Assembly (NCBI GenBank): GCA_027186245.1
Contig: CP114493.1
Coordinates: 627,501 to 691,500, forward strand
DNA: 64,000 nucleotides
Direction of reading: 5' to 3'
Source of the DNA: Coriaria nepalensis
Lineage: Eukaryota; Streptophyta; Magnoliopsida; Cucurbitales; Coriariaceae
The stretch's first letter is position 1. Each line of letters opens with the position of its first letter. A program made the translations under genes and the position numbers. The notes under the pieces are model-generated. The model had not been told where the DNA came from and did no database searches. It saw nothing but the letters and a program-made list of their open reading frames with translations. This document shows, piece by piece, positions 51,830-62,944 of the stretch.

Positions 51830-51909
51830 TTGACTTGACTTAGACCTGAAAAAGGTGACCTGGGCAGCCACTTGCTCAGAAAGAGAGTAGGAGACATATC
51901 GCATTGACT
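51830..51909 (-). promoter_or_regulatory. W-box-like cluster upstream of EDS1 copy A
   Basis: TTGACT occurs at 51830-51835, 51835-51840 and 51904-51909 (plus strand), within 180 bases of the EDS1-A ATG at 51731. TTGAC[CT] is the core bound by WRKY factors, which control many defence genes. The short motif can occur by chance. Confidence 0.4.
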
Positions 51910-52094
51910 TGTATCTCCAGTTTGGATTTAGAATTCAGTTTGAACTTTTAACTGCTTATCGAAATGTATATCCAGTTTACTCACTCTTCACTTACATAAT
52001 TTCGAGATGTTTGAATTTCCTGAAGGATCTAAGATTAATTTACATCACAACAACAAACGAATTATGAAAATTCCGAAAAATCCAGGGTTTCTTC

Positions 52095-54232
52095 TTACAT
52101 CTTCTGCAAAATGTCTTCAATGCAACTTTGATGAGGAGGAAGTTCTCTCAACCAAGTTATAAAACTTGAATCTTTCAGGAACACATCCTTTCCTATCTCC
52201 TCCGCCTCATACCACCTCTTCACCTTCTCCTCAAGTTCCAAAACCTTATTCCGTATTTCACCATCCAATGTTTTCCTGTTCCCAGTTTCGATCTTGAGCT
52301 CTTCAACCTCGGCCCAAAAGGTTGACTCGTTGCATGGTCTCACCATCTTCAATCCATGCTCTCTCCATCTTTGTGTGTACTTATACCTTCTGGGCCTACC
52401 CCTTTTCCCTAAATACGAACCACTTTCCTTATTCTTCCCGTGCCGGTAAAAGTTTGCAATGTCAAGTGGCTCGAGAATTCTACGGAGTCGGGTCCCGAGA
52501 TTTATCCATTCTTCCCGAGCCTCAAACCCATCCGGTAGCTTGTACTGTCTCAGCATTTCAATGATGTCATCCCAGATAATAGCTAGATCAAGCCGTGTCA
52601 TGTTCGCTTTGAAGTCTTCTTCTTTGTTTTGAAGCTTGAATGCATCATAACAACCTAAGCTTTTACTTTCGTCTTGATAGTCTTTTTCTAACCAAGTTAG
52701 GAGTTTTTCGATTTCTTTCCTCTTTTTGTCGATCCTGTCCTCATTGTTGTTTGTGATCTTCTCCATTACTCCCACGGCATGAAGATTAATTCTAGCTCTC
52801 AAGCCCTATAATCCCACATACACTAAAATGTTTTAAGACATTTAGGTTAAACTGGAAATTCAAGGAGGGTTTTAAAAGGTGTGTGACAAAAGGTTGCAAA
52901 AATAAAACATTTTGATAAAAGCAATTTGGGTATACTTATTGTAATTACCAGGCTGAGATCATCCGTGGCTGCTAAAATGGTAGCGTTTCGGCCAACTTGA
53001 TCATCTGACGACAATGGGAGCTTTTCGAGTTCTTCCAAATGAATCATACCCTTTGCTTCCAAGATTTCCCGAAGTTGACTTTCATAGCTCCAATGGTTCT
53101 TCAAGCTATTATAAGAATCCGTTCGAACCTCCGTTTCAGATCCCAATTGAGAAGAGAAGAAAAGTACTTGCAAAATGGCATTCGGGTTAGTTACAACAAC
53201 CGTTTTATTACCCGGATTGCAAAAAATATAACTCCCAAAAGGTCTATACGGGCTCAAATTGACAAAACTAGTAGTGATAGTATCAAGCAAGAGATTTGCA
53301 TTTCCCATGAGATTACAAGCCTCATGGCTTGCTACATTTGCAGCATTACTCATCACTGTTGTGAAAAACATGAGCGCCTGTTCGGTTTCAATAACGGGTT
53401 CAGGTCCGGAAAATGCGGATCTGGGGGTAAGGAATTCGAAAATGGACCGGAATTGTTCGAGGGAAGAGGGAGGAGACAGGAGGATAAGAGGGATGATGTC
53501 ACGGCTTGTAACGAAGTTTACGAAATGGCGGGACCATTTTTCCCGCCGGAGAGCATGGGAGAATATGAAGTTCCCGATGAGGGGGGACCCGAAAGTCAAA
53601 CAGAGTGGAGGATCGTGTTTGGCCTTTGATTTTCTCTGCTCTTCTAAGCACCAGATTGTGGCAAGAATGGCAATTGGAGCTCCCAAAGAATGCCCTGTAA
53701 ACACCATCTGTTTCTTCTCCTTCATAAGCTTCTCAACCTGAGAAAATTTCTCGGATCAAGTTACAAAAACATACATTGTCTACAAGAAATCGCTAGAATG
53801 GCCTCTCTTTCATCTTCATCAACTCAATTTGGCAAAGCACTAGTTCGAAAAGATTACCTCTAATTTGAGCTTGTCCAAAACTTGTCCAAACCGATGAAGA
53901 AAAGCTTGATTCACAAGAGCAACTTCATTATTGCCAATACTTCTAAGAGAAGGAAAAATTTCTGGGTCAACCTGAGTTTCTCCAAAACATTTATTTTCAT
54001 CATCACTAGAAGAAGGAAACCATGAATAATTAGAAGAAGAAGAGGATCCAGCAGGGAAACTAATCAGAATCAGTCTTGAGTTTGATGATGGGCTATAATT
54101 GTTACTATTGTTCATCTTCTCCACAAGAAATTGCTTCTCTGGTGACCTGTGGGCTTTCATGGCGGCAGAGCAAGCTTTTATTATAACCTCTTCTTTCATC
54201 CCTGTGATTTCACTCAGCTTCGCTTCTGTCAT
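52095..54232 (-). CDS. EDS1: EDS1, tandem copy B
   Basis: Three exons, 54232-53858, 53737-52949 and 52805-52095, give 624 residues. Same family and role as copy A; both copies may form dimers with PAD4/SAG101-type partners. The triad positions are Ser142 (GHSLG), Asp205 (TSRDII) and His340 (SLKNHW, approximate assignment). The first exon is 15 codons longer than in copy A, mostly from a Ser/Asn-rich insertion (NNSNNYSPSSNSRL and SSSSSNYSW) in the lipase-like domain. The EP domain is intact, with LEPLDIANFYRH and KRGRPRRYKYTQRWREHGLK. The two copies differ throughout, so the duplication is not recent. A comparable EDS1 pair exists in Arabidopsis (At3g48080/At3g48090). Confidence 0.95.
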
Positions 54233-54639
54233 CTTCTTCTTCTCGGCTAAATTTTGGGTTTTTCTTCCTTCTTTTTTTTTTTTTTAATTTGGTTGCTTTA
54301 ACCAATGAGCGAATTCATTACTTATTTTATCCCTCTTAGTCTATCCTACGTAAATCTCAGCATTTTCTGTAGATTTAATAGTTAAAAATAATAATACCAC
54401 GTCATAAAAAATATATATATATATATTAATTGAAATATAATTAATTTATAAATCATATTTAATTATTTTTTTTTCATTTTCTTAATAATTACAATTTTTT
54501 TTTTCTAAACGTTGACAAATGACTATGATTATTCATACCTATCTAAATCTAAAATATAGAAACTGATATTTGATTTGAATATTTAAAATCTAAATTAAAA
54601 TCTAAAATGTAGTTCATGATGTGAAATCTTAAATCAGAT

Positions 54640-56215
54640 CGAGCTCCCGGTCCAAACAAAGTTCTCGATCCAAACAGAGTTTTCGAGTTTCGGACGTGTC
54701 GGTCTATCTTAAATCAAGATCTCACATATATGTGCATCTCAAACCGATATGTGAGATCTCGGTCTACAAACCGAAATCACATGTCGGTCCGTGGTCGGAA
54801 GGCCTCGAGGCTTTGAAATGCCTAGACCGATGTCTCACATGTCGGTTTGTGGTTGAAGGGTCGAAAGACATCTCACATAAATTATAGTTAATGGGTCGAA
54901 GGCCTCAAGGCCCTGAGATGTACAGATTGATGTCTCAGATGTCGATCTATGGTCAAAAGGTCGAAGGCCTCAAGACCTTGAGAATAAATTGACGTCTCAC
55001 ATATCGGTCTGGGTTAAAGAACATCTTACATAAATTAGAGTTGATGAGTCGAAGGGGTCAAATGCCTTGAGGCCCTAAGATGCATAGACCGACGTATCAA
55101 ATGTCAGTCTGTGGTCAAAAAGGGTTGAAGGCCTCGAGATCCTAAGATATATAGACCGACGTCTCACATGTCGGTATGTGGTTGAAGGATCGAAGGGTCT
55201 TAGAGTCGAAGGCCTCGGGGTTTTAAGATGCATAGATCGACGTCTCACATGTTCAAATATGGTCGAAGGGTCGAAGGCCTTTAGGCATTGAGATGCATAG
55301 ATTGACATCTCACATGTCGATCTGTGGTCCAAGGGTCGAAAAGTCTTAGATTCAAAGGGTCGAAGGCCTCGAGGCCTTGAGATGCATATAACGACGTCTC
55401 ACATGTCGATTTCTGGTCGAAAGGTTGAAGGGCATCTCATATAAATTAGAGTTCATAGGTCAAAAGGTCGAATGCCTCGAGGCCCTAAGATGCACAGACC
55501 GACGTCTTACATGTAGATTTATGGTCAAAAAGTCAAAGGATCAAAGGCTCAAAGGGTCTTAGAGTTAAAGGGTCGAAGAGTCTTAGAGTTGAAGAATCGA
55601 AGGGTTGAAAGCCCCGAGGCCTTGAGATACATATACCAACGTCTCACATATTGGTCTATGGTTGAAAGGTCGAAAGGCATCTCATATAAATTAGAGTTGA
55701 TGGGTCACAAGGTAGAAGGCCTCGAGGCTGTGAGATGCATAGACCGACATCTCTCATATCGGTCTGTGGTTAAAGGGTTAAAGAGTCGAAAGTTCAAAGG
55801 GTATTTTATAGTTATATGTGAGATGCACATACCAATATCTTACATGTCAGTTTGAGATGCAGATCAACATGTGATCTTGGTCCAGAGTTATTGGTCCAAA
55901 CTGACTTGTGATTTTCGAGAACTCAGCCGTCTTTCTGTCTTTTCTAGAGAATTGTATCAGGAACTTAAAAATATTATATTATATTATATCTCGGTCTGAG
56001 AAGAAATAAAAAATTATTTGAAAGGAAAATGAAGAACTCGGTCTGGGAAGGGAGAAATCAAACTCGATTTAAGAAAAGTAAAAAAATATCAATTTGAGAA
56101 GGGAGCTCGGTCTGTGAATAAATAATTTGAACTCGGTTTAGTAAAAAAAAAACTCCGTCTGGAAGTGATGAAAGTGATTTTGATGTGTTACGTAAAAGAA
56201 AAAGTTCTCGATCTG
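54640..56215. repeat. Minisatellite block of hairpin-forming units
   Basis: More than ten imperfect units of about 65-100 bases. A typical unit has GTCGAAGGCCTCGAGGCC, then TTGAGATGCATAGACCGAC, then GTCTCACATGTCGGTCTGTGG. In many units GACCGAC and GTCGGTC face each other over about nine bases, and GGCCTCGAGGCC is a perfect 12-base palindrome. Some units carry an extra GGCATCTCATATAAATTAGA segment. The flanks (54640-54680 and 55900-56215) switch to GAACTCGGTCTG-type motifs. Confidence 0.85.
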
Positions 56216-56859
56216 TAAATTATATTATACGGCTTATATATTAGCCATATAATCTTTCATATTAATATAAATAATTTTGATATAATACGTATTTTAATCC
56301 TTAGATCTATAGCAAACGGTTGAGATTTTTGTTAAACAATAAATAAAAATAATGAAATAAAGATTGAATATGGTCTCTTAATGAATATGGATTGTACTTT
56401 GCTCCCACCAGTAAGCATCTTTTCTTTTTCAATGAGCAATCGAGCATCCATGGAATTTTCAGACAATACATGACTTTTATTTTTCTGCCGTTGACTAATT
56501 AACACCTTTTTTTATTCTTTTCTTAAGCTTAAATTTAGCACAAGCTTAGGAATGTGAAAAGGGGACTTTCCCGGAAGGTATGTTTGGCATGTATTAAAAG
56601 TGCATGTTATTGTGACATACTATACATACTATACGGTCAAAAGTTTAGACTAAAAGTTATTTTATATGGTGTCAACGAAATAAGTGCTAAAGGCATGAGA
56701 ATGCGATACTCGTCTTAGTCGATAAGCCATAAGGAATGAGAATGCAAGTAACGGGCTTCTTTCATTAAGTGTTTAAAACCTTACTTTATGGCGCTATTAT
56801 TTGAGCTTCATAAATCAATGAGATTTTTCTCTATCTTTTTTCTTTAGGTTAAATATAAT

Positions 56860-57795
56860 TTTAGTATTTATATAATTTAATTTTCATGAATTTATTTATA
56901 TAGTTTAAATGAATTTTTCTTAATCATTCTGATAAATTTTAGACCACCGATAATAGCATGATAATATTTATTATTATTTTTTTAATCTCTTATCTTTCAT
57001 TATTTTTACTTTTTTCCTTATTAATTTTTTAAATCTAGATTTTCTTTTTTTTTTCTTTGAAATAAAATGAAAAAATTAGTGAAAAACATAGTTCAGTTTA
57101 TCGGGAAAAAAGAGATCAAAATAGTTCGACTTTTTTGCGAGTAAAATCGTTCGTACCAATTTGATTTATTCGTAAGATATCCAAATCGAATTAAATATGC
57201 GTGAGAAATATGATCAAATTGATTATGTTCTTCCTTGCAATGAGCTCAATCATATCAATCCATTTCATTTTTTACGTTAAGAGGTATTCTTGAATCCGAA
57301 AAGGAAAAGAAAAAAAGAAAAAAAAGTGAACACCTCTTAACGTAAAAGATGAACTAGATCAATCCGATTCAACTCTTCGCAAGGAAACAAAATTGATCGG
57401 ATCGGGTTTCTTCCTAATAATTGATTTAATTTGGATATTTTATGAATAAATCGAATTGGAACGAGTGATTTTACTCGCAAAAATGTCAAACTATTTCAAT
57501 CCATTTTTTTATTAGATTTCTTTTTTTTTTTTTCATTTTTTCAAAGAAAAAAATTTGGATTAAAAATGAAAATAAGAAATTAATAGGAAAGAAAAGAATA
57601 TATAATGAAATATTAATGATGAAAAAATAATAAATATCTTTTTGATGATCTGACATGCTATGTCAACGTGCCATATCATTGTCGGTTGCCTGAAAATATC
57701 AGAAATATTAAAAATTACAATTTAAACTATATATGAACTAAAAAGTTGGCCGGAGACTATACAATGATGAATTCGTAAAAGTCGAACTATACAAT
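56860..57795. mobile_element. Long inverted-repeat (foldback) element, near-complete hairpin
   Basis: The arms meet at TTTTACGTTAAGAGGT (57270-57285) and its exact reverse complement ACCTCTTAACGTAAAA (57332-57347), leaving a 46-base purine-rich loop. Moving outward, TTTTGCGAGTAAAATC on the left (near 57133) matches the right arm exactly in reverse complement, followed by CAATTTGATTTATTC / CAATTCGATTTATTC and ATATCCAAAT. Farther out the arms become AT-rich and diverged (ACCGATAATAGCATG / ACCGACAATGATATG). No coding sequence. Confidence 0.8.
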
Positions 57796-58638
57796 GACTA
57801 AGAATGTAACAAACCCGTTCTTTTATTTCCTTTTGGCGAGTATGTATCTATCCACAAAGAACCTAAAAGAACATGCTATTTGGAAGTTCATTTAAGGGGA
57901 TAAATTATTGAGTTAACTGTATTTATAATATATCAATCTTCACTCATCTTAACTTAACTTCATAACGTTACATCATATATCATATCGATATTGTTTGTGC
58001 TGAGATGCATTGGTCCAAAAAAAAAAAAAAATCAAAGGCTCCAAGAAACTTTAGCTTATTACATATAAATAAAATCAAGAGTTGAAAGAGAAATCGAAAG
58101 GGTTTAAATCTATGATCTCTAATCTCCTCGTCATTAAAACAAAGACGGATGGGTTTCATGTCTTCTGAACAAAGGAAATTATCATGGTTGTGAATCATCT
58201 TTCAAGAAATTACAACTTTCTAAAGTACTTGATCTTATTCCGTAAGCCTTCTCTGATGATGTCGTAAAAACAGTTTAGATAACCGATGAAATCGTCCTAC
58301 TCGGGCCTTTTGTTGGATTTGACATCGAAGATCTAAAACAACATCGCGGGAAAAACTATTAGTGAAAGACTGTCATCTTGAGTAAAAGAATTCATACCTC
58401 CAAGTTAGAATTGGATTTCACTAGTAAGATTGTGATTGCATGTACAAATCACAAAAACAAAAACATCATATTATCTGTTTGTTATACTCCGTACATTCTT
58501 CTTCTCTATGATGAAATTACAATATATATATATATCAAACATCGTCTCTCTAGTTTCCAGATATGATAACAGAAATGGATATACAGATCACAAAAGTTTC
58601 GCTATATTGAATTAAGGGGATTCGAGTTATGGGATATT

Positions 58639-59759
58639 TTAGGCTCCATTATGCAATCTAGGTTTCTTTGGACTTAAAGTAGGAGGCAATGTTAGTTGTA
58701 ATGCTGAAATCAATGGAGATGGTGTTTTCCGGGATGATCGAGAAATTGTCGATGGTGAAGTCGGAAGTGAAGGTAATTTTACCATAGTATCCTCCTCTTC
58801 TTTAATTGTCTTCTCCTCCTCCTTCCTCTTTGAACTAATACTAGTAGTAGTACTAGTGCTAGTGCTTTTCTCGGTAGTTTCTCCCATGATGCAATCTCGC
58901 AGCCGTTCTACGTCGGAGAGTTTTACGGGCTTTACAATGAACTCCTCTGCTCCTTCCTCCAAACATCTGCTCGTACATTAAGAAATTATCTTAGCCTCTC
59001 TTTCTTAATGCTTTGAGTCATCAAAATTGAATTGATTGAACAGATTGTTTACCTATCTATTCGGGTGAGAATATTCTCGGATGACATCACAACGACCGGA
59101 ATCTCCCGGAAAGCAGATGATTCCTGCTACACAAAAGAAATGTGATGATTAATTTCAAAGTTGAAAATGTAAGAACTAAATCAGGATTAGCTCAAAGAAA
59201 ATGGAGGGTTAAAAAAAAAAAAACCTTGATCTTCTTGAGGAGTTCATATCCAGTCATACCAGGCATAGAATAGTCTGTCATTATCAGATTCACCTTCAAA
59301 TCCTGCAATTCGAGTCATCAAGAAAACAAATATTTTTAAACTCCATTTTCCCCAATATTTTCTCAGCAACCAAACAGATTACTTATTAAAAAAAATTTCT
59401 TATTTGTTTTTTTTTTTTGGTTCTTTCTCATACATTAAACCCAGCAGAGGTCTTCTCTCCATCCAAACCCAGATACTGCAGAGCTCTTGTTCCACTCTCT
59501 ACAGCCGTAACTGCAAATAAAAACTCGAAATCAGAATCCAACTTCTCTTCATTCTCTCTATTTCACTTAACAATTAAGAATCCCAAACGAAAATCAATTG
59601 ATCAATAGTTTTACCTTTGCAGGAAGAGATCTTAAGCAATCTCTCAATGACCTTCCGATCTACGTGGCTATCATCAACAGCAAGAACATGAAGCTCAGCT
59701 GAACTCCGACCAACTTGCTCCGCCACACGCCGCTGGAAAACCTCGCCGACAGTCGCCAT
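58639..59759 (-). CDS. Type-A cytokinin response regulator (ARR5/ARR15-like)
   Basis: Five exons, 59759-59615, 59510-59434, 59302-59225, 59123-59053 and 58966-58639, give 232 residues. Type-A regulators receive phosphate from AHP proteins and dampen cytokinin signalling. The receiver domain (about residues 23-145) has the acidic pair Asp29-Asp30 ([11 protein letters not shown]), the phospho-acceptor Asp84 ([15 protein letters not shown]) and Lys136 ([11 protein letters not shown]), all intact. There is no GARP DNA-binding domain, so it is type-A rather than type-B. The C-terminal tail is rich in Ser/Thr with an acidic [11 protein letters not shown] stretch. The acceptor of exon 4 is TAGCAG, so an isoform with one extra Gln is possible. 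EDS1 next to a type-A ARR is also the Arabidopsis order (EDS1-ARR5). Confidence 0.93.
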
Positions 59760-60897
59760 TGCTCAAATCTGCCTTTTTCGATTTATAAAGAAAAAAGATA
59801 GACAAGATGAATCAGCCCAGAACAGAGCGATTATTAGCGTTTAGGATGAGGAATCAAATCAAACAGAGAGAAATACAAATGGATTTGGTGGGTGGGAGAT
59901 GAGATATAAGTCGTAGTGGGTCACTTTCTACGAAATCTTTGAAGATTTGGCCTTTAATTAAGCAAAAAGTTAAAAGCTCGGATTCTGAGGATCCAGAATT
60001 TATGTATTTATTTTCTCTTTTTATATCTAAATATTGTTTTTGGGATTGATTTTGCAAATCGAAGAAAGATGGGAGAGAGAGAGAATAATATCATGTCGGT
60101 CTGCCACTTCTCAATTGTCTTGTCGTCCGTTCCCAAAAGGTACCAAAATTAAAAAATTAAAATAAATACATATTTCCCTTTTTTTTTTTTTTATAGAAAT
60201 AAATATTTATTTCAAACCACTAATTTTAGTCGAATATGAAAATAAATATTTATATATAAATAAAATTTTAATTTTTTTTTATTCTCATTCCCATTAAAAT
60301 TAAATATAAAAAATTTAAAAATTAATTAATTCTTTTAAAAAAAAATTATGAATTTATTTATTTTTCAAAATAAAATTAAAAACAAAAATATAAATTATGA
60401 CAGTAATCTTCCAGTTAGTTACAGTTAAAGAGAGAGTTACATAGTCCAAAACGGCGGCGTCAAAATGTCTTCTTTTTAATTATTATTTATTACTCACTGT
60501 CTTTTCAGATATTTAACAGTAGTAGTAGTAGTAGTAGAAGAGACCTGAGCTTCCCTTCCTTCCTCCATTTGCGTGAATGGTCAGATCTGTTTTTATATTA
60601 TATATTTTATATATAATAAAGTAATTATTTTCTTCTTATTTTATGGATGTGACAGAAGAAGAAAAATAAATAAATAATAATAATAATAATAATAATAAAA
60701 CTAAATAATAATAATAATAAAACTTGAGCTCTCAATACCAAGTATATAACTTGCTCATGTAACTATGGTTAAGACCAATCTCATTTTTTTTTTTCAATGG
60801 GATCAAACAAAGGATATGATCTTCACATTACTCCTCGAACATCATTAAACCTGCTCTGATTAATCTGTCAAGAATGTGAAAAACTCAACGAGAACGA

Positions 60898-60901
<4 letters not shown>

Positions 60902-60975
<74 letters not shown>
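60902..60975. repeat. (GA)n microsatellite, about 37 units
   Basis: An uninterrupted AG/GA run of about 74 bases, by far the longest dinucleotide repeat in the window. It lies about 1.15 kb upstream of the response regulator ATG and 0.83 kb upstream of the B12D ATG. (GA)n is the binding sequence of plant BPC/GAGA-binding proteins, so a regulatory role is possible but unproved. Confidence 0.9.
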
Positions 60976-60976
<1 letters not shown>

Positions 60977-61656
60977 TAGATGAAAATCAAAAGCCACATT
61001 TCCATTTCTGCTTGCTTGCTTATACATCGAGCTTTTCGGTCTTATACAAAACTGACTAGTTTTACACAACCAACCTAATCGATTGGTTGTTTATTAAGTT
61101 AGAAGACTAACTAAATATAATCCTCCCTTTAACAATTTTATTTTAATATTAAAAATATAATTTTTTTTTTTTAATTTTTTTATATATTTTTAAAGGTTGT
61201 TGTAATATCTTTTCCCCCTGTAATGTCATGTTTGGCCTAAGATTTTGCTTTTGATTTTTGTGTTACATCGTTGTCCGAATATGAGTCGACATAATAATAC
61301 TAGGAGTGGTGTCGGTGAAGGACCCACACAAGACACACAAGACTTCTTTCTATGGGCCGTAGGATCATAGGATGGATAAGTCTATGGGCCTTTCTGTACA
61401 TATTTTAATCAGCCTCCAAATGCGAGCGAAAACGAATCAGGATCACAGGCCTGTGACCCAAACTATTAAAAAGTCTTGAAGCCCATGCAAAAAGAGAGAG
61501 AGAGAAGCACACATCACACCCACGCTGTCGTTCAGACAAAGAATCCAAATTTCCGACAAACAGATCATCTAATCCACTTGACCCTTTTGACAGTGACGAC
61601 TGACGACCCCACAAGAAAACCCGTGGGCGACTTTGTTCTTGGGAATAAACCAGTGT

Positions 61657-61665
61657 ACACGTGTC
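61657..61665 (+). promoter_or_regulatory. G-box/ABRE-like site upstream of B12D
   Basis: ACACGTGTC, an ABRE with a CACGTG core, about 140 bases before the ATG at 61807. A TGACGTAC element (ACGT core) follows near 61697. bZIP and bHLH factors bind such sites; barley B12D is hormone-regulated, which fits but does not prove function here. Confidence 0.4.
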
Positions 61666-61806
61666 ACTGGATAATTTGTTGAGATAAGAGTGCGAAATGA
61701 CGTACCCAGGACAAGTTCTTTCATCTTCCTCCATCATTCTCCTCTCTCGTCTGTAGATTACTTCATCTCAAAAACAGATAAAAGCTTTTCTCTCTCTCTC
61801 TCTCTA

Positions 61807-62413
61807 ATGGCGCCACCCACAGTGAATCGATGGTTGAGGCCTGAGGTGATCATAGAAGATTAAGAATCAAGATCCACCACCTTTTTAGTCTTTTTAGTTT
61901 TTTTTTTTTTTGAATGAATTGATTTGATGTATTGATAATCAGGTCTATCCACTTTTCGCTGCTGTTGGTGTTGCTATAGGAATCTGCGGGTTTCAGCTGG
62001 TTAGAAATGTCTGCATCAACCCAGAAGTCAGGTAAAGTAAATTTCAATTACTTACTTAATTAAATTATTTAATTTACCCATTTATTAATTAATTAGACTA
62101 TTAAAAAAAAACATTTATTGTTATTACTATTACTTTTTCTGAGAAATAAGACTCTAGAAAGTGAGTGAGGGGCTGAGCAAGCAAAATATTTTAGGGTGGA
62201 CTAGTCTGCTAATTGTTTTTTGTGATTGGGGTGGAATCTGTAATAATTGAATAAATCAGGGTAAACAAGGAGAAGAGAGCAGCAGGGGTTTTGGAGAACT
62301 TTTCGGAGGGAGAGAAGTACGCAGAACATTCTCTCAGGAAGTTCGTTCGTAACAAGTCTCCAGAAATTATGCCTTCGCTCAATGGCTTCTTCGCTGACCC
62401 AAATCGAAGCTAA
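61807..62413 (+). CDS. B12D / complex I MLRQ-subunit family protein
   Basis: Three exons, 61807-61845, 61943-62031 and 62260-62413, give 93 residues, the normal family size. The start MAPPTVNRWLRPEVYPLF leads into one membrane segment (about residues 17-35, FAAVGVAIGICGFQLVRN), then a hydrophilic tail (NPEVRVNKEKRAAGVLENF) ending ADPNRS. B12D proteins are small mitochondrial proteins related to the MLRQ (NDUFA4) subunit and are linked to seed development, senescence and low-oxygen response. The first exon codes only 13 residues. The neighbour APC8 is also its neighbour in Arabidopsis (At3g48140-At3g48150). Confidence 0.92.
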
Positions 62414-62944
62414 AATTAGAGTTAAAATGTAATTACATAAATAAAAAACCAGACATTAAGTTGGTTTTGTCATTTGGGAGATGATTCCTTAAACAATGTG
62501 TATTGTGGATCTATAAACAAAACACTTCTGTGTAATGTTTTGTTGTGAACTACTACTATGTACTTGTGAATTTAAACCTTATTGTGAAAAGAGATGCTTG
62601 ATTTGTTATTAAAAACTCTGGATATATCTAAATATGATTCAAATAACCATTAATATTTCGAATATAACCAAATCCGATCCTAATTCTATATTATTAGATG
62701 GGATCCGATCGGGTCATTCGGATTTTAGGATCTGGATCCATTTGCACATGCTTAGTACCTCTCATCTGGACTCAATAGCTCTTCAGTTCGAGTTGGAGAT
62801 AGAGAAATCTAAAAAGGTTGAAAAAAAAATGTCTTTTGTATTCTCAATATTCTAAATATAAATTTTACAATCATACAACAAAATTCTCAGGGAAGGGATA
62901 TTCTTTTTTTTTTCTTACTTCAGAAAATTTGTAAAGTATAAAAC
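62414..62944. other. Intergenic between convergent B12D and APC8
   Basis: 3' flanks of the two genes only. A stretch with ATCCGATC and ATCCGATCGGGTC near 62670-62712 is slightly repetitive. No gene or element recognised. Confidence 0.5.

Larger units (their letters stand above)
54233..58638. other. 4.4 kb gene-free region between EDS1-B and the response regulator
   Basis: 54233-54640 is the EDS1-B upstream region, with an (AT)n run near 54411-54425. A minisatellite block and a foldback element follow and are listed separately. 57800-58638 is the 3' flank of the response regulator gene. No coding sequence could be supported. Confidence 0.6.
59760..61806. other. Intergenic between divergent response regulator and B12D genes
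   Basis: Shared upstream region. 59760-60130 is the response regulator leader and promoter. 60150-60400 and 61130-61200 are AT-rich. Short (TAA/AAT)n runs lie at 60668-60722, (TAG)n at 60519-60536, and a long (GA)n at 60902-60975. 61210-61806 is the B12D promoter and CT-rich leader. No gene seen. Confidence 0.6.

Noticed and set aside
53039..53629. 196-codon plus-strand open frame
   Set aside because: Antisense shadow of EDS1 copy B exon 2.
55075..55332. 85-codon minus-strand open frame with repeated RPSTLRPFDPS segments
   Set aside because: Lies wholly in the minisatellite; its repetition comes from the DNA repeat, not from a protein.
60860..61069. 69-codon minus-strand open frame with a long Ser-Leu repeat
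   Set aside because: Created by the (GA)n microsatellite.
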